This document shows, piece after piece, positions 1 to 10,250 of a stretch of 64,000 nucleotides of DNA; positions within the stretch are counted from its first letter, which is position 1; each line of letters begins with the position of its first letter. The notes beneath the pieces are model-generated. The model searched no databases. It worked only from the letters and a program-made list of their open reading frames with translations, and was not told the origin of the DNA. A program made the translations under genes and the position numbers. Source of the stretch: Piezodorus guildinii (lineage: Eukaryota > Arthropoda > Insecta > Hemiptera > Pentatomidae); contig CM041292.1 of assembly GCA_023052935.1 (NCBI GenBank), forward strand, positions 82,408,169 to 82,472,168, given 5' to 3'.

Positions 1-600
1 CCTGATTGCGCTCCATAAAAGAGATTTTTCCAGACTTTTTCACTTTATAATAGGTTAATTCTCTCGTCTCTTCTGCTAACACACGATCTAAGGGGCCCAA
101 TTCATATCGCTTAAACGAGAAAGTACTCGCCCAAGAAAGGTCGCACGAAGTAATTGAATTGTTTCACGGGCTGTATCTTAAGTGACTCTTCAATATCTTT
201 TAATTAAGCCAGAGATAACTGTGGAATTATGTTGCGATATCGAACACCAGCAAAATTCACTGCTTGAACAGCTTCATTTTCAAAAAAGTAATGTCCAATG
301 ATGCCTACCGCCGAAAATCCAGAAAAAATGGTGACAAGTTGAGTATGCATTTGTTTTTCGACGATCACATGTGGGTTCACTGAACACTCAAGGCAAATTT
401 GGTGATCAACTAAGCCATCAAGAAAATAATGGGCTTCTCCCATCTCTAAAAATGATTTATTTTGAAAAATCGGCATAGGATTCTCTACGCATAGAAGTTT
501 GTAAGGACATAAGCGCAGATCTTCAGTGAGTAAACAATGCAGAGAACTTGTGGGGTTTTCAAGTTTTGTTCATGATGCCAAATTGATGTTTCTGGACGAG
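1..600 (-). pseudogene. Tc1/mariner-superfamily transposase relic
   Basis: Read on the minus strand, this stretch gives broken pieces of a DDE-type transposase. The longest open piece (476-204) contains PHVIVEKQMH, a GIIGHYFFENEA block and a VRYRNII block, in the order seen in a mariner-like transposase family common in insects. An upstream piece around 580-480 resembles the LRLCPYK region. A downstream piece (about 180-60) resembles ETIQLL followed by PGRVLSR and NW-P. Frames change and stops occur between the pieces, so it is dead. The ATG at 476 is internal to the family and is not a real start. No terminal inverted repeats were located and the element may continue left of the window. It lies in the intron upstream of the first transporter exon seen here. 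Confidence 0.7.
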
Positions 601-1541
601 AAATTGACTTTCGCAACATACACTCAATCCTTCGATATTGTAACTTAAACGGCAAATCAGAGAAAATACATTAATTATTCGTAAAGTTGTGCCGCCTAAC
701 TGAATTGGGTTCCTTTAACACAGCATACTACATACATTTCTTAAAAAAAAAAAATTTATAATAATATATAAGTACATTTTGGCCATATTGATACAATTGA
801 GCTAATATGTAGTTCAACTATATATTGTTCGACAAGACAATAAATTATTTCGCCTTTTTTTATACCAGCATTATTAGGCTCTACATAACTTTTTTTTTTA
901 TTTGAACGGACCACTGATTAGTTCTACAATTTTAATTTCATAGATTTTTATAAAGCAAAAAGGACTCTATTTTAAAACATGGAGAGTTCATCCAAGATTA
1001 TGGAAAATGACAGATAAGTGGAAAAAATCATGTTCGTAACTTTTTCTTTTAGAAGGATCAGAATGAAAAAAATCTTTTTGGCAGAGCTTTAAATGTAATC
1101 GAAACCATGAAATTATTGAAGGTGTACGTACATATAAAGCTAATAAACGTGTTTTTTTTCTATGTTCTTAATCCTTGGAAGAATGCACTGTTTTATCCTG
1201 TCCAATCGACAAAATTAACATCCGTTTTTTCCCTTTGCCTTTCAATGAGTTTGTATTATTTAAAAAAACATATTTTACACTTCATATTCTAAAATCCTAT
1301 ACATTTTATAAGCGTATTTATCCAATAATAAATTTAAGTTAAATAAATATTTAATTCCAGTCAGTTTGCTATATAATGTTAATATTGATAGAGTAAGTAC
1401 ATAGCAATTCATTCTTTATTCTCTTTGTTTATAATAATATCGCTGTTCAATATTCAATCAATCATATCCTTAATTAAGTATTTCAAAGAAACAATTAAAT
1501 CTTTATAGCTCTATATATTCAAACTCTTATACCGCTTTCAG
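601..1541. other. intron sequence, no gene seen
   Basis: AT-rich sequence with short homopolymer runs between the transposase relic and the first transporter exon. Short open frames here show no recognisable protein features. It ends in a pyrimidine-containing acceptor whose AG is at 1540-1541. Confidence 0.6.
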
Positions 1542-1817
1542 GTTTTAGAACTTCACTCTGGTCATGAACTCAACATAAGAATATACATAGCTGCATTGCT
1601 TATACCATTTGTTATTCTGACCTGGATTCCGGACCTCAAGAGACTCGCTCCAGTTTCGTTGGTAGCTAATGCATTCATGTTCATTAGCATAGGAATAACT
1701 ATGTATTATCTTTTTATTGATGCTAAGTCTCCTCTTGATATGCCACAAATTGCTCCTATCATGGATTGGCCGATGTTCTTTTCAATAACCATTTTCGCCA
1801 TGGAAGCTATTGGAGTG
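1542..1817 (+). CDS. transporter exon a
   Basis: The exon has 276 nt, phase 0 at both ends, acceptor ctttcag and donor gtaagt. It encodes VLELHSGHELNIRIYIAALL and onward to AMEAIGV, covering about two membrane spans and the start of the conserved FAMEAIGV block. Confidence 0.9.
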
Positions 1818-4800
1818 GTAAGTATTCTCGTCATATTAAAAAAATGTTTGATCTATCTATATTTATTTATGTTATGCATTTACAAATACAAGGTTGTTAC
1901 GTTTGGTATTAACAAGGTAAAATATTCACGTAGGATGTACAGTTTAAGTATTGAAAGTTATTTTTGAAGTGAAAAATTCTTTTGGCGTACCGCACACAGA
2001 TTTTTTTTGTAGGCTGTAGGTGAGGCGAGAATGATACAGTCAGATACTGTTCACTGCTTAAAAAACATTAAAACTTCACAGATGGATGTAACATTTAGGA
2101 ATTCCCAACCATATAGTTTTAATAAATTAGAGAAATTTCTGTTGCAAAATGTGAAGCAGAAAATGAACTACTCATCATATCAGTTGCGATTTACATCTCA
2201 CCTAATCAAAGTGTAAAGAAAATAATTGAATTTATCCATGAAAATTTACTGATACATACAACAGCAGGGTCTGCTTTGTTTAATCGGAACTAAGATAAAT
2301 TACTCATGGTCTTGAGTGAAGATTTCAATATCGACTTTTCACAAGAAACATCAAAGCCATTAATTGATTTTTTAAAAATCCACATTGGATTTAAATATGT
2401 CAAATATTAGAAATAAAATACAACAAAATACGGAACTACAATTGATGGCCTTTTTTTTTTTTTAGATATATAAGTAAAATTCAATGAAAAGTTTTTTTGT
2501 TTTTTTTAGTTATCACAAACCCTTCGTAGAATACGAAAATGAAAATAAATAACTTGATTTGTATAGATTTAAAAACATAATAACTTCAATTTCTTATTTA
2601 TCCGACTAATCCGATCCATAATAATACTACATAATACATAATATTATTTAATATATTTATATATGAGGATTTCCAATGAAGTTTTTACTTCTGCCGTGTG
2701 GTCTTAAGCACACAAGTATTTTTTAAATTATTTCTTATGTTAGGCATTTGTCATCGGGACCTCTATTGAGCTAAGTTGGAGAGAAGATATATACTCATTC
2801 CCAAAGCACTACTTACACTAGCTCACATCTCCAACAATAGCTCACAAATAATAGATATATTAGACTACTTTCCCAAGCCAGGCTAAGAATTGCAGGTCCC
2901 TTGTTTCCCCTTTATTCCCACAAAATCTCAGTAACATATCCCAACATAATGCAAAAATACAAAAATATATTTTGGAGTCTTTAACATGCTTTCACAGAAC
3001 AAATAAAAACGAAAATTCTTAACAAAAGACGGTTTAGGTTATGCTATGAATCGCCTAAAGAAAAATTAAAATTTGTTGGCCACCATAAATTAATTATTTC
3101 AAATCTGCGTTAACCCACCGCCCTCGCCCTCTGACCCTAGAAAACTCCTATAGTCTAGAAGGGAAAGGTAATGAAGAAAAAAAGAAAAGTGTTAAAGTTA
3201 CCCTTAGTAACAATTATACTGAAATAGTATTTTGACATTGTTCAGTTTTTTTTTTCTTTCGGCCTAACCGATTAATCAAATAAATTGTTCTTTTATTTTA
3301 TTTTCTTAGTGTTTTTCTTGGCAAGTAATTTGGGCAAATCTATTATTTAAAAAATAATAGAAACTATAGAGATTTTTTATAAAAAATTAAGTTCTGGCAA
3401 ACAATGTTTCGTTCATTTCAGTGAAGAGATTATATATAGTCATAATTATATATATTTAGATAAATTAATAATTATTAAATGTTACATAATAAAATCGGCA
3501 ATTAGTTTTATATATTTTTTCCATTGTTATCTTTCCATAATTGGATATAAAATATGTATGCATTTTTGGTTAAATTCTCAAAATATAGTTAATAAATTGA
3601 GTAGCTTTAATTACATGTTTTACAGTATGGTTTGTGATGTATAGGTTTTGCCTTTAGAAAATAATATGAAGACACCCAAAAACTTGATCGGAATATTTGG
3701 CATCCTGGATCAGGCTATGACAGTTGTAACAATAGTCTACGCTTTCCTAGGTTTCATGGGTTACTTGAAGTATGGCGATAATGTTCTTGGTAGTATTACT
3801 CTCAATCTTCCAACAAAAGATTAGTAAGTGATATAGAATTTATAATTTATATTATTGTGTTATTTAGTAATCTTACTCTTATTTATTGAATAAATACTAT
3901 ACTGTTTTTTATATTTGTAACTATTACTTCTTATTTATAAAAAAAAAAAATCATAAGTAAACAAGTTTGAATTTTGAACAGTTCGTCTAATATAGTCTGA
4001 ATGTAGGGGTCATCAGTGGTACTAAACCACATACTAAGCCACTAAGGCTAGCATAACATCCTTCTACGCCCCAGGCCTCGGGTTCAAACTACTCCAAAGA
4101 GAGTAAGATATCCTTGAATAGACAAAATTTAGGACTCCCACTGTAGCAGTGGGATTAGCCACAGCATTACGAATAAATAAAAAAAAAATAAAAAAAAGTG
4201 ATTTTAAAATGGATATTTTCACAAATAAAGCCTAAAATAATTCTATATTGAAAGTCAATGTTGAAGAAATCCGTGATTGGCCGCAAGATGATTTCACGAT
4301 TTTTTCTTGAGTCATTAATATCAGCCTTAAGCCTTGTTTTTAAATGCAAAAAGCACTAGGGGGTCATGTTTGTCTTTGACCAGTTTATATTACTATAGAA
4401 GTAAAGAGAGATTATAGGTTGGACCTGGGCATAAAGATTGTGTGACTTAAGGAATATGTATATGATGAGAGGCAGATCGGTGAAGAGGATGAATAGGGTA
4501 AGTGAAGCAGTATACTTTAGGAATTCTGTGAGAATGTGAAGTATTGAGTAAGGAACCTGGCAGGTTCAACCGATAGGCGGAGGTGCAGGGGCTATCAGAT
4601 ACCGGGAGTCAACCAGAAGGAGCCCATAATGCGTCGCGCAAGCACAACTTCCTCATGTCGAGACATACGGCACGAGGATCCCTGAGGACGAACACTAGGT
4701 CGAATATGTCGGAGCTTGTTGTACTCAAGGGCCGCCAACTCCTGATGCCAGCCACCATGAGATGCTTCATCGAATCGAAGCGAGAAGGTCTGGCAAGCTT

Positions 4801-7800
4801 ACACCTTAAAATTTAAGACCCTCGGAAACCGCATTGCGAACCGCTGGATCAGCCCGATCGTTCCCAAAGATCCCACAATGTTCTGGGACCCAGAAGAAAA
4901 CAATATTGCCTCGGGGGAAAAAAGGTGAAAGTGTGGTATGAATTATTTGAATGAGGTAATTGGAAGAATGTATGTTGCGGTAAGAAAAATGAGTAGAGAA
5001 TGAATCGGTGCATATGATGACTTGAAAGGTAGATTGCTGGGGGAGAAGGAGAGACTGGAGGATGGCTGTTAACACTATAGATATTTCCTTCATTTCCTAC
5101 TATATTACCGAATTTCCACTCCCCATCTCTGTTAAAATTCAGTATTTGGACGTTTTCTCCGATTTTTAACTTTCTCTTAATTCCAATCTCGTTGAGGTCT
5201 TACCTAGTTTGAATATTTCTGCCAAACATCAGTTCTGCAGGACTTTTCCTTGTACTACTGCCTTGCGATAATGCTCAAAAACTTGCAAAATGTTGGTTTC
5301 AGGTCTCCTGGTTCATCGCACATTGTTCGGAATGCCTTTATGATCACATGGACATAGCGGTCGGCTTAACCATTTGAAGATGGATGATACGCAGCAGTTC
5401 CCAAATGTTGGATTCCATTTCTCTTCATGGACTCTTTGAATTTCTGTGAAATGAATTGCCCACCATTATCGCTTATCAGAGTTGTGGGAAACCCAAATCT
5501 GGTGAAAATATTCCTCAATTCGATGATAGTGTTCTGGCTAGATGTTGATTTATTACCACTATTTCTACCCACTTGGCAACAACAACCAAAACCACGAGGA
5601 AATCTTGCCCTTTTAAAGGTCCTGTAAAATTGAGGTACCACTCTGCCAAGGATTTTCGGCGTTCTCCTACGGGTGTATCATCTTTGTAGGCTGGTTCAAG
5701 TTTACACGACTGCAGTTTCGAAAGGTAGCTTCAATGTCCTGGTCGATAGTCCTCCTTAAACCCTTCGCTTTTACTCAAAAATCTCGAAGCGAAGCTGATT
5801 GGTCTCTCTGAGCCCTCCGGCATTCGATGTGAAATTACAGTCCCCAGTCCGTGAGGTAAAGCATCCGTGCTGAGTAGTCAATGTAAGAAAAATCTTTGGT
5901 CCAGACACTTAAGTAGTATCTGTACTTTCCGCTTATCCGTTTCTGAGTCATTCCCTTTAATATTTTTTAGTCTGAAAAAGTTTCAAACCATAATGCATAA
6001 GGGCTGAAAGGTGCCTGATTCTCATCGAAAGGCTGCAACGTTAGGCCTTGGACCTCTGTAACTCGAGATATCGGTTGTGTGACTGCTGGGTGGAGGCGCT
6101 TAAGAGCTACTACTAATAATGCCACCAATTCGTCTGCCATACTTGATTTATAAATAAATAAAGACACGTACTTTCCCTAAATATTTAGTACACAATGTTC
6201 TGCAGGGATCAGCCATAGCAGGGTGGCTAGCATAACACCCTCCTGTGCCAAAGGTCATAAGTTCAAACTCGCAGGTGGTCCTAGGATATTTTAATGGGAG
6301 TAAAAATCCTTAGTTATGTCATCCTTCGGAGGGGACGTCAAAAGGTGGTCCCAAGCCTGTGCAATGCCAGGTACTCGTTAAATAAAGATCCCTATCCCAA
6401 TAAAACCTGGATAGGCAAAATTTAGGACTCCCACTGTAGCATTGTCGAATTAGGCACAGCAGCATAATGTGACGTTAAATAAATAAACAAACAAACAATG
6501 TTCTACATTGCCAATCTCGTTGCATATAAAGAACAAATATGTTGATTTAACCGTTTCTATTTTTAATAAATATAAACAAAAATACATATCTTCGATTATA
6601 ATAATTTTCTAAGTATTTTTAATTGATCGTATATTGTTATCAACAATTAAATATATAACAGAATATAAATAAGTCATAAAAGAAGGGAGGTGTAGTTCAG
6701 AGATGTGTTATAACTAAGTGTTGGCAATGGCCAGCTTCTCCTCTCATGTCCATAGAATATGTGGCTCTGGCGTCTTCACCCAGTGTCCACTAGCTTACAA
6801 GACCAGTGACATGGCTGAATGAGAGGCACTCTGTTCTCATGGCATTATGCCTGGACATCCATTGTGGGTTCAGAGTTCCCAGGAGCAGAATGTCTATATT
6901 GTATATAGGTATGAATGTTGTAAAAGTTTATTTTCTTATTCTTTATTTATATTTAGTTAGTTACATATCATTATTATCATTCTTTATTTGCATTTAATTA
7001 AGTTATTCTCATTTACATTTAATTATTTTATTTTTGCTTACTTTGTACATATGATACGGATTATTTCTTATAACTCTAATACCTATCGATCTTGAGTGTG
7101 GCAGATTGTATTATTTCTCAATAAATAGATGACAGCAGATGTAAACACAAGCACGTACTGTGGTCCTTAGATGGCCCATACCAAAAATAAAATAATAATA
7201 ATAACAGATGGAAGAACATATTTTTCTTTCAATTGATAGGTTTTAAAATAAACTTTATTCTACTCATGTCCTGAGAGTATGTGGCTCTAGTGCCCTCACT
7301 CAACATAAACTTTCTGTTAATAGGATACTGTTTTTACTTTCGAAAGTTTTTCATTTATTTTTTGTTCCAATATACTTTTTTAATCAATTATATACTTGAA
7401 AACTATTTTTGGATCATTGATATATAAGAATATTGAGAAAGTTAATTAATCAATATCATATAATTTTTTTCAGTGCTGCACAAGCTGTGAAACTTCTTGT
7501 TGCTGCAGCAGTTTTCTGCACCTTTGGCCTTCAATATTATGTATGTCTTGAAATTGTTTGGGGTGGGATCAAACACCGTTTTACAAAGAGAGAACGGTTA
7601 TATGAGTATATTGTCAGGACAATTATAACTGTCAGTGCAGGTAAAATTTTAAATATAAATACCTTAATTAAAATTGAAAGAATCATTATTTTTAACTTGC
7701 AGAATCTTTATAATTAACTTAATAGTAATTGACAATTTGCTCATAATTCATTATAGTTTATGTTTTTCATTATTATTGAAAAATCATAATCAATGAAGGA

Positions 7801-9829
7801 ATCATTATGATCCTGGTAGTCAATCTAGGAATTGATGAATAAACTAGGAATAAGATGTATTAATTTGAAAATATTCTACTTGGGCATTAATAAGGCCTTA
7901 AAGGGGCAGTAATAAGGCCTTGGTTACTTGCCCTAATGGAACAGAACTCTGAAATGTTCAAGATAGGAGCTTATGCTGTTTTCATTCCGCCACGTGAAGA
8001 TATCACTACTTGGCATTTGAAGACAAAACCATCAGTAACCAGTTAAATGATTACTCAAGGAATTATCCATAATCCAAAGACAGAATATAGGTCAATCAAT
8101 TCGAAATCGTCCAGACCTTGCCGCTCGACATTTCTGATTTTTTTGACCATTTATACTCTATTCTTTTGTGAATATAAAACCATAAATAAAAAAAAATTCT
8201 GGTCAATAGTTTTAGTTTTGCAGCTGTTTTAGGTCAGCTTCGCAAGCGAAAACATGTGTCGGGAAAATCTTTCTAATTCTTGTAATTAAAATCAAATCAA
8301 AACAAAAACTAACAATAAGACTTTTTGTCCTGACAACCTGAAAGTGACAACAGTGAAAGTGAAAATCTATTATACATATATAAGAACTTATATATAAATA
8401 GATAATAATGAGTTGACGAGGCTGGTTTCAGCCTAAAGTATACATATATTTATTTTTTTATGATGTGACTATTGCCAATGGCGAAAGGCTACAGCGTTGG
8501 AGAGAAAAAGGAAATAAAATGATTGTTGAGTGAAAATATGGATCACTTGTATTATTTAAAAATATGGTGCACACCACACACATCTTTCACTTACCTCCGT
8601 TATTTATATCAAATTAATAATTTTTAAACAAATTTAGAAAATTGTTAAAGAGTCATTGGATTTTAATAGAAACAAGTGTTTTATTAAATAATCTATTATA
8701 TTATTATCTACGACAATCAGTTTGTTTTTTCGGCTTTTCATCACTCTCCGTTAACTTTTACAATAGCATATATAAGATACTATTTTTTTTTTAAATCTTT
8801 AGCATTCCAACGGTATATTATACATGTATATTACTGTTATTAAATTTAAAAAATAAAAATTGCATTAAAAAAATATTTTGGCATTTTTCTCCATTAGTTG
8901 GATATCGAATTCGTTCAACTTATATATTTAACTATTTTTTCATGCAATGATAATCAGATGATATGGTCAATTTCATAAAATATACCAAATTAAAGGTACT
9001 TTAGAGGAAGAACTTTTAAAATATTGGCATTTAAGTCCTGTCGGACTATTTCAATCAGAATGAAATCTACATTATATTAAAGCCTGTCCAATTTTACATC
9101 GACATAGTGAGGTTAATCAAAATCGTTAGAGCGATTTTTTGAGAAAACCATAATTATAACTGTAAAATGCAGGATATAAAGTGTCTCTTCTGGTTAGTTG
9201 ATTTAGATGAAAAAATTGATGTAACATCTTGGGCGTACAGTTGTCTTAAATACGAAATTTCAGTTTCATAGGACTTTTCGTTTTTGTGCTGGACATACCA
9301 CACAACACACAGACCTTTTTGCGGGACTTGGTTATTTGGACTCAGGGGACCCTAAAACGTGTATTTCTGTTTAAAACTGGAAATTGAAAATGTTCACAAT
9401 CGCAATACTTTCCCTTACTGTATATTTGATATATAGGTAAGTGAAAGTAAAAATAACTTAAAAATATATGTTTAGTAGTAATTATGTAAACATTTAAACT
9501 TATTTAAAATTTATTTTCTTTTTATTTAAATTAACTAAATCTAATTAAATTTAAATTAAATCAATATATATTTTATTTTTTTAGTTTTGGTGGCTATAAT
9601 TGTTCCTACCATTGGACCATTTATGGGTTTAATCGGTGCTTTTTGCTTTGGATTTCTTGGACTTATGGTACCTGTAATACTTGAGACTATGCTATACTAT
9701 GAAATGGGCTATGGTCCTGTAAAATGGCGTCTCTGGAAAAACATTGGAATTTTCATATTTGGACTTCTGGCTCTTGCATTTGGCACTTATACCAGCATGC
9801 TAGATATTATCAAGGAGTACACTGACTAA
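1542..9829 (+). CDS. SLC36/pathetic-type proton-coupled amino acid transporter, last four coding exons (5' partial)
   Basis: Exons 1542-1817, 3645-3823, 7474-7640 and 9585-9829 join in frame and encode the C-terminal 288 residues or so. Full-length SLC36 family members are roughly 450-480 residues, so the N-terminal third or more is left of the window. The visible part contains the family hallmark FSITIFAMEAIGV followed by VLPLENNMKTP, then several strongly hydrophobic segments: YIAALLIPFVILTW, AMTVVTIVYAFLGFMGYLKYG, LLVAAAVFCTFGLQYYV, VLVAIIVPTIGPFMGLIGAF and GIFIFGLLALAFGTY. It ends IIKEYTD-stop. Family members carry small amino acids with protons across the plasma or lysosomal membrane, and pathetic in flies links amino acid sensing to growth; this paralogue's substrate cannot be told. 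Every intron has a GT donor and AG acceptor and the phases agree. I see no frameshift, so the gene looks functional. Which SLC36 paralogue it is remains undecided. Confidence 0.9.
2020..2460 (+). pseudogene. Helentron-type endonuclease/helicase polyprotein relic
   Basis: The reading frame drifts but carries an ordered set of recognisable blocks: SQMDVTFRNSQPYSFNKLE, then AIYISPNQSVKKIIEFIHEN, a GSALFN block, LSEDFNIDFSQETSKPLIDF (ancestral form GDFN-DF) and finally TTKYGTTIDG. The GDFN-type and TT-YGTTID motifs are those of the exonuclease/endonuclease/phosphatase-fold domain that follows the helicase in Helentron (Helitron-2) proteins of insects. There are several in-frame stops, and no helicase or Rep region is visible, so it is a dead fragment. 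A non-LTR retrotransposon endonuclease is the alternative, but the YGTTID motif favours Helentron. Confidence 0.6.
3110..3200 (+). repeat. SINE4 3' fragment
   Basis: The segment with cccaccgccctcgccctc, then gaccctagaaaactcc and an A-rich end resembles the 3' half of the tRNA-derived SINE at 38786-38955. The tRNA-like head is not recognisable. Confidence 0.45.
3645..3823 (+). CDS. transporter exon b
   Basis: The exon has 179 nt, enters in phase 0 after atag, and ends with two bases of a Tyr codon before donor gtaagt. It encodes VLPLENNMKTPKNLIG and onward to LNLPTKD. The junction with exon a recreates the conserved EAIGV-VLPLENNMKTP block across the splice. Confidence 0.9.
4010..4180 (+). 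repeat. SINE1, degraded and internally deleted
   Basis: It matches SINE1 in the head (ctaaggctagcataacatcc, then cctcgggttcaaac) and in the tail (gacaaaatttaggactccca, ctgtagca, gattagccacag, aataaataaa). The central section is missing. Confidence 0.65.
4570..5095 (-). pseudogene. non-LTR retrotransposon ORF2 C-terminal relic (RNase H and tail)
   Basis: On the minus strand, 5093-4806 encodes an RNase H-like block with ICTDSFS and then VFFWVPEHCGIFGNDRADPA, matching the WVPSHCGI-GNE-AD signature of RNase H in I/R1/LOA-type non-LTR retrotransposons. Continuing to about 4570 in broken frames is the usual C-terminal region: NKLRHIRPSV, SSCRMSRHEEVVLARRI and a remnant of GHT-LTHGYL. Stops and a frameshift make it inactive. 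Its upstream end abuts gypsy integrase sequence at about 5100, as expected of a 5'-truncated LINE that landed in or beside an older gypsy element. Confidence 0.75.
5105..6140 (-). pseudogene. Ty3/gypsy-type LTR retrotransposon relic
   Basis: Three blocks occur on the minus strand in genomic gag-pol order. The first, 6137-5967, is an open piece with LQPFDENQ and FSPYALWFETF, resembling a gag N-terminus. The second, about 5880-5770, has DALPHGLGTVISHRMPEGS and RPISFASR, the RNase H-like domain at the end of reverse transcriptase. The third, about 5640-5150, is integrase core (NIFTRFGFPTTLISDNGGQF, then AAYHPSSNG) followed by the AERYV, EPGD and C-terminal WKFG-type region. Large internal deletions, stops and frameshifts are present, and no LTR was found. 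It is a decayed remnant in an intron of the transporter gene. Confidence 0.8.
6192..6507 (+). mobile_element. SINE1, full length with target-site duplication
   Basis: The tRNA-derived SINE body is 6205-6494. An A-box-like segment (catagcagggtggctagc) and a B-box-like segment (aagttcaaactcg) are followed by the SINE1 body and an AAATAAATAAACAAACAAA-type tail. It is flanked by acaatgttctgca (6192-6204) and acaatgttctaca (6495-6507), a 13-bp duplication with one mismatch. Confidence 0.85.
6690..7135 (+). repeat. diverged LINE-B-type 3' UTR
   Basis: The segment resembles the 3' UTR of the intact LINE at 60181-60659: ctcatgtccatagaatatgt, ggctctggcgtcttcaccca, agaccagtgacatggctga, a tatattgtatataggtatga block, then a T-rich region and ctcaataaat. 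No coding part remains. A second short piece with tgagagtatgtggctctag is at 7255-7315. Confidence 0.55.
7474..7640 (+). CDS. transporter exon c
   Basis: The exon has 167 nt, acceptor tttttttcag and donor gtaaaa. Its first base completes the Tyr codon of exon b, and it encodes AAQAVKLLVAAAVFCTFGLQ and onward to RTIITVSA. This is one membrane span plus the loop carrying KHRFTKRERLYEY. Confidence 0.9.
7641..9584 (+). other. transporter intron c/d
   Basis: This intron of about 1.9 kb contains family H copy A (8563-9455). The rest (7641-8562) is AT-rich and shows nothing I can identify. Confidence 0.6.
8563..9455 (+). repeat. family H dispersed repeat, copy A
   Basis: This is the first of five copies in the window. 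It starts atggtgcacaccacacacat then ctttcacttac, and ends cccttactgtatatttgat, a short spacer, then gtaagtgaaagtaaaaa. The core includes ggcatttaagtcctgtcgga, gggacttggttatttggact and ccctaaaacgtgtatttc. It has no long reading frame. The subterminal ctttcacttac and gtaagtgaaag are inverted copies of each other. The structure suits a non-autonomous DNA element, with Helentron-associated as my best guess. Confidence 0.7.
9585..9829 (+). CDS. transporter terminal coding exon d
   Basis: The exon has 245 nt with acceptor tttttttag. It encodes VLVAIIVPTIGPFMGLIGAF and onward to MLDIIKEYTD, ending in TAA at 9827-9829. It holds the last membrane spans and a short cytosolic tail. Confidence 0.9.
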
Positions 9830-10250
9830 CAGGGAATAGTTTAACTAAGAGGTCCACAGTGTGATATAAGGAAGTTTTGGGATTGTTTCCTTTAACTTTC
9901 CTCCACTTTTTTGTTTATTCTGAGAATCAAACAAACTGGTGAAAAACAGGAACAATGCTTGTAAACTAATTCTACTGAATTTGTTTAATATAAGTGATAA
10001 GTATGACCAACTGAAGTATTACTAAGAAACGTCATGTTTTCGCAATCATTTTTTATTTAGATAAATGTTTGTTCTGGTCATATTGCAGAATAACAAACTG
10101 TAAATAGGTATGATACTCTCAAATAATAATGTTAAAATACTTAATCCTGATTTTGATTTGTTATTTTATATTAATTGTTAATGAATTTTAATTTTATATT
10201 TAAAATGTTGGCAGGTCAATTAACTAATAAAGAAAATTTATTTATTTTTT
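9830..10250 (+). other. transporter 3' UTR with polyadenylation signal
   Basis: Non-coding sequence after the stop codon. A canonical AATAAA is at 10226-10231 and is the first convincing cleavage signal. The exact end is inferred. Confidence 0.5.

Larger units (their letters stand above)
1818..3644 (+). other. transporter intron a/b
   Basis: This intron of about 1.8 kb is AT-rich. It contains the endonuclease relic at 2020-2460 and a SINE4-like fragment near 3110-3200. Nothing recognisable is seen between them. Confidence 0.6.
3824..7473 (+). other. transporter intron b/c, transposon graveyard
   Basis: This intron of about 3.65 kb holds a degraded SINE1, a non-LTR relic and a gypsy relic on the minus strand, a SINE1 with target-site duplication, and LINE-B-like 3' UTR sequence. 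All are listed separately. No extra host exon was recognised. Confidence 0.6.
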
